Made by a program: the position numbers and the translations under genes
Shown here: positions 62,083 through 64,000 of the stretch, one piece after another
Numbering within the stretch: the stretch's first letter is position 1
Layout: every line of letters starts with the position of its first letter
DNA from: Rhizobium brockwellii
GTDB taxonomy: Bacteria > Pseudomonadota > Alphaproteobacteria > Rhizobiales > Rhizobiaceae
Direction of reading: 5' to 3'
NCBI RefSeq assembly: GCF_000769405.2
Contig: NZ_CP053439.1
Location: 4,138,501 to 4,202,500 of the forward strand
DNA length: 64,000 bases
The notes under the pieces: generated by a model
Told to the model about the DNA's origin: nothing
The model's database searches: none
Seen by the model: the letters and a program-made list of their open reading frames with translations, nothing else

Positions 62083-63093
62083 ATGTTCAGATTCAGCACT
62101 AAACGTCACGCCTATCATGATTTTGCCGAGTTGCTTGACACGACGATCTACCAGCCATTGCCTGACGAATGGCTTGTCGGGATTACGGATGTCGTGAACT
62201 CCACTTCTGCGGTGAATGCGGGACGCTACAAGGACGTCAATTACGCGGGCGCATCGGCCATCGCGGCATTGGGGAACGCCTGGAACAGCTTCGATTTCCC
62301 ATTCGTGTTTCGAGGCGACGGTGCCGCATTCGCCTTCCATCCCGACAGACTGGAAACAGCGACGGCGGCGCTCCGGCAGACCGTTGGACACGTCCGCGAC
62401 GTCTTCCAGCTTGATCTCCGGGCTGGCCTGGTCTCGGTGAGAGAAATCCGTGCAGGGGGTAAAGATGTCCGTACTGCTCGATTCTCAGCATCCGAAACTG
62501 CTATCTATTCGATGTTTGCTGGCGGCGGACTTAACTGGGCTGATCGGCAAATCAAATTCGGAAAGTATGGGATCGCCGACAACGTCACGGACACCTCCGC
62601 GAACCTGAGCGGCCTGACTTGCGAATGGGCACCGATCCCCAGCCGGAGCGGCGAAATACTTTCCCTCCTCCTGGAACCCTGCGACCATTCGAGGTCCACG
62701 ATGTTCGCGAAGCTTGCGAAGCAAATCGTGGCGGTTTTCGACACAGGAGAGCGACATTCCCACCCGGTACCTAACGACATCGTCATCACGCAGGACGTCG
62801 AAGACTATCTCAGCGGCGCAGCATGGGCCGATGTCGTCGCGAATTCGGACTATCGCAGATACGACGACGTTCTCCGTTTGACGCTGGATTGCACGGCCGA
62901 ACAGATCGGAGTGGTCGAAGCTCTGCTTGTCCGCGCCAGAAATCGTGGTGACATCAGGTTTGGGCTACACCGGCAATCCCACGCGCTCATGACTTGCCTG
63001 GTACCTTCCGGCAACAAGGGCTCTCATCTTCATTTCCTCGACGGAATGGGCGGCGGATACACAAAGGCTGCTGAAATGCTGGAGGCTCAGTGA
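62083..63093 (+). CDS. DUF3095 (adenylate cyclase-like) protein
   Basis: A 336-residue protein of the DUF3095 family, sometimes annotated as adenylate cyclase-like. Typical segments are YQPLPDEWLVGITDVVNST (a nucleotide-cyclase-like aspartate region), AGRYKDVNYAGASAIAALG and FPFVFRGDGAAFAFHP. The ATG at 62083 has a ggagga ribosome site immediately upstream. It is 105 bases downstream of ohr on the same strand. Whether it makes a cyclic nucleotide is untested for this sequence. Confidence 0.82.
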   Translation: MFRFSTKRHAYHDFAELLDTTIYQPLPDEWLVGITDVVNSTSAVNAGRYKDVNYAGASAIAALGNAWNSFDFPFVFRGDGAAFAFHPDRLETATAALRQTVGHVRDVFQLDLRAGLVSVREIRAGGKDVRTARFSASETAIYSMFAGGGLNWADRQIKFGKYGIADNVTDTSANLSGLTCEWAPIPSRSGEILSLLLEPCDHSRSTMFAKLAKQIVAVFDTGERHSHPVPNDIVITQDVEDYLSGAAWADVVANSDYRRYDDVLRLTLDCTAEQIGVVEALLVRARNRGDIRFGLHRQSHALMTCLVPSGNKGSHLHFLDGMGGGYTKAAEMLEAQ

Positions 63094-63351
63094 CCACAGC
63101 AGGCGCTCAACCGAAAGGCTCACATCCAAAATTATTGCCTGCAGAGCAATGATTATCGGCGGCTTTGGGCCAATCCCAGACCTTGGCGCGGAGTGCCCGA
63201 ATGTCCGTTTTCTCGTCGGGTAAGCTGACAGCGGACGGTCGGCAGTCGGCCCGGTAACAGTCATTCCTTCATCACGGGCCAACGACTGCTCCTTGCGCAA
63301 TCCGGTCATCCAGACGCTCTAAGAGGTTGCTGGTTTGCTACCTCACTCCAC

Positions 63352-63382
63352 GAAAAAGCCCGCGCGGCAATGCCGGCGGGCT
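63352..63382 (-). terminator. Rho-independent terminator of argG
   Basis: AGCCCGC and GCGGGCT form the stem, with an inner GCGGCAATGCCG loop region; on the minus strand a run of T (gctttttcg) follows. It lies 28 bases beyond the argG stop. The rest of the 316-base gap 63094-63409 contains no feature I can support. Confidence 0.8.
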
Positions 63383-63409
63383 CACATCCGGTTCGAAGGC
63401 GAACCGTGA

Positions 63410-64000
63410 TTATTTCACGAGGTTGCGCTTGGCGAGCGTGCGCAGGCGCAGCGCATTGAGCTTGATGAAGCCGGCCGCATCCTTCTGGTCGTAGGCGCCC
63501 TGATCGTCCTCGAAGGTGACGAGCTTGTCGGAATAGAGCGACTTATCGCTTTCGCGGCCGATGACCATGACATTGCCCTTGTAGAGCTTCAGCGTCACTT
63601 CGCCGTCGACATGCTCCTGGCTCTTGTCGATCAGCGCCTGCAGCATCTCGCGCTCCGGCGAGAACCAGAAGCCGTAATAGATCAGCTCGGCGTAACGCGG
63701 CATGATGTCGTCCTTGAGATGGGCGGCACCACGGTCGAGCGTGATCGATTCGATGGCGCGATGCGCCGTAAGCAGGATCGTGCCGCCTGGTGTCTCGTAG
63801 ACGCCGCGCGACTTCATGCCGACGAAACGATTCTCGACGAGGTCGAGACGGCCGATGCCGTTGTCGCGGCCATAATTGTTGAGCGCAGCCAGCAGCGTCG
63901 CCGGGCTCATGCGCACGCCGTTGATCGAAACCGCATCACCCTTTTCGAAGCCGACCTTGATGGTCGTTGCCTTGTCGGGTGCGGCCTCAGGCGAAATGGT
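63410..64000 (-). CDS. argG: Argininosuccinate synthase, C-terminal part
   Basis: The last 196 residues of argininosuccinate synthase, which joins citrulline and aspartate in arginine synthesis; the gene runs off the window edge. Diagnostic segments are [40 protein letters not shown] and [12 protein letters not shown]. The frame is open to base 64000, and the codons before the first internal ATG (63916) also read as ArgG (SINGVRM). Confidence 0.96.
   Translation of the reverse strand, partial: TISPEAAPDKATTIKVGFEKGDAVSINGVRMSPATLLAALNNYGRDNGIGRLDLVENRFVGMKSRGVYETPGGTILLTAHRAIESITLDRGAAHLKDDIMPRYAELIYYGFWFSPEREMLQALIDKSQEHVDGEVTLKLYKGNVMVIGRESDKSLYSDKLVTFEDDQGAYDQKDAAGFIKLNALRLRTLAKRNLVK

Noticed and set aside
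63385..63405. tRNA-like GGTTCGA sequence
   Set aside because: No cloverleaf can be formed around it; it lies next to the argG terminator.

Overview
The window reads as alphaproteobacterial, most likely a Rhizobium or close relative in the Rhizobiaceae. The evidence is high-GC coding, three copies of a palindromic intergenic repeat matching the Rhizobium-specific element RIME1, the hemC-hemD-Mic60-HemY gene order typical of alphaproteobacteria, an ETFB-type protein-lysine methyltransferase, and a dense set of ABC and TRAP nutrient importers. No rRNA, tRNA, CRISPR array or intact insertion sequence was found.

Left part (about 1-36 kb): accessory catabolic and transport genes. It opens with the 3' end of an agmatinase/guanidinobutyrase gene, a polar amino-acid ABC importer (binding protein and two permeases, no ATPase in view) and an ornithine-cyclodeaminase-like gene. 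A regulator made of two LysR proteins fused end to end (4054-5904) follows. It precedes a long co-directional run: UbiD-type decarboxylase, UbiX prenyltransferase, a complete dipeptide/opine-type ABC importer interleaved with a PEP-mutase-superfamily enzyme, a TIGR02444 protein, a histidine ammonia-lyase homologue, an aromatic aminotransferase and adenine deaminase. After a RIME1 element comes a TRAP transporter with a class III aminotransferase, a type II dehydroquinase and a LysR regulator. Two divergent GntR regulators then flank an amino-acid ABC operon containing a DapA-family enzyme and one 978-residue protein that joins all three subunits of an HcnABC/opine-oxidase-type dehydrogenase. 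This block ends in decayed genes: an internally deleted hydantoinase and a copy of the 3' end of the cyclodeaminase gene.

Middle (about 36.2-38 kb): a glycoside hydrolase family 3 gene lies at the transition.

Right part (about 38-64 kb): conserved chromosomal genes. These are the methyltransferase, EVE-domain protein, YciI, gpsA and tsaD, divergent from hemC, hemD, a Mic60/mitofilin homologue, HemY, a TerB-like protein and a glutamine amidotransferase; then an MFS transporter, YggT, YggU, ppa, an acetyltransferase, typA, an M3 oligopeptidase, an uncharacterised small protein and a LysE exporter. A second smaller variable cluster (56.5-63.1 kb) holds a winged-helix/STAND-ATPase regulator, two Ohr/OsmC proteins (one without its peroxidatic cysteine), a Tat-exported epoxide hydrolase and a DUF3095 protein. 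The window ends inside argG.

The left half looks like a scavenging region, with importers paired to enzymes for amino acids, imino acids or opines, carboxylic acids and purines, controlled by local LysR and GntR proteins. The right half is housekeeping: haem synthesis, tRNA modification, phospholipid precursors, translation and arginine synthesis. Functions are read from motifs and context; substrates in the left half are inferred.
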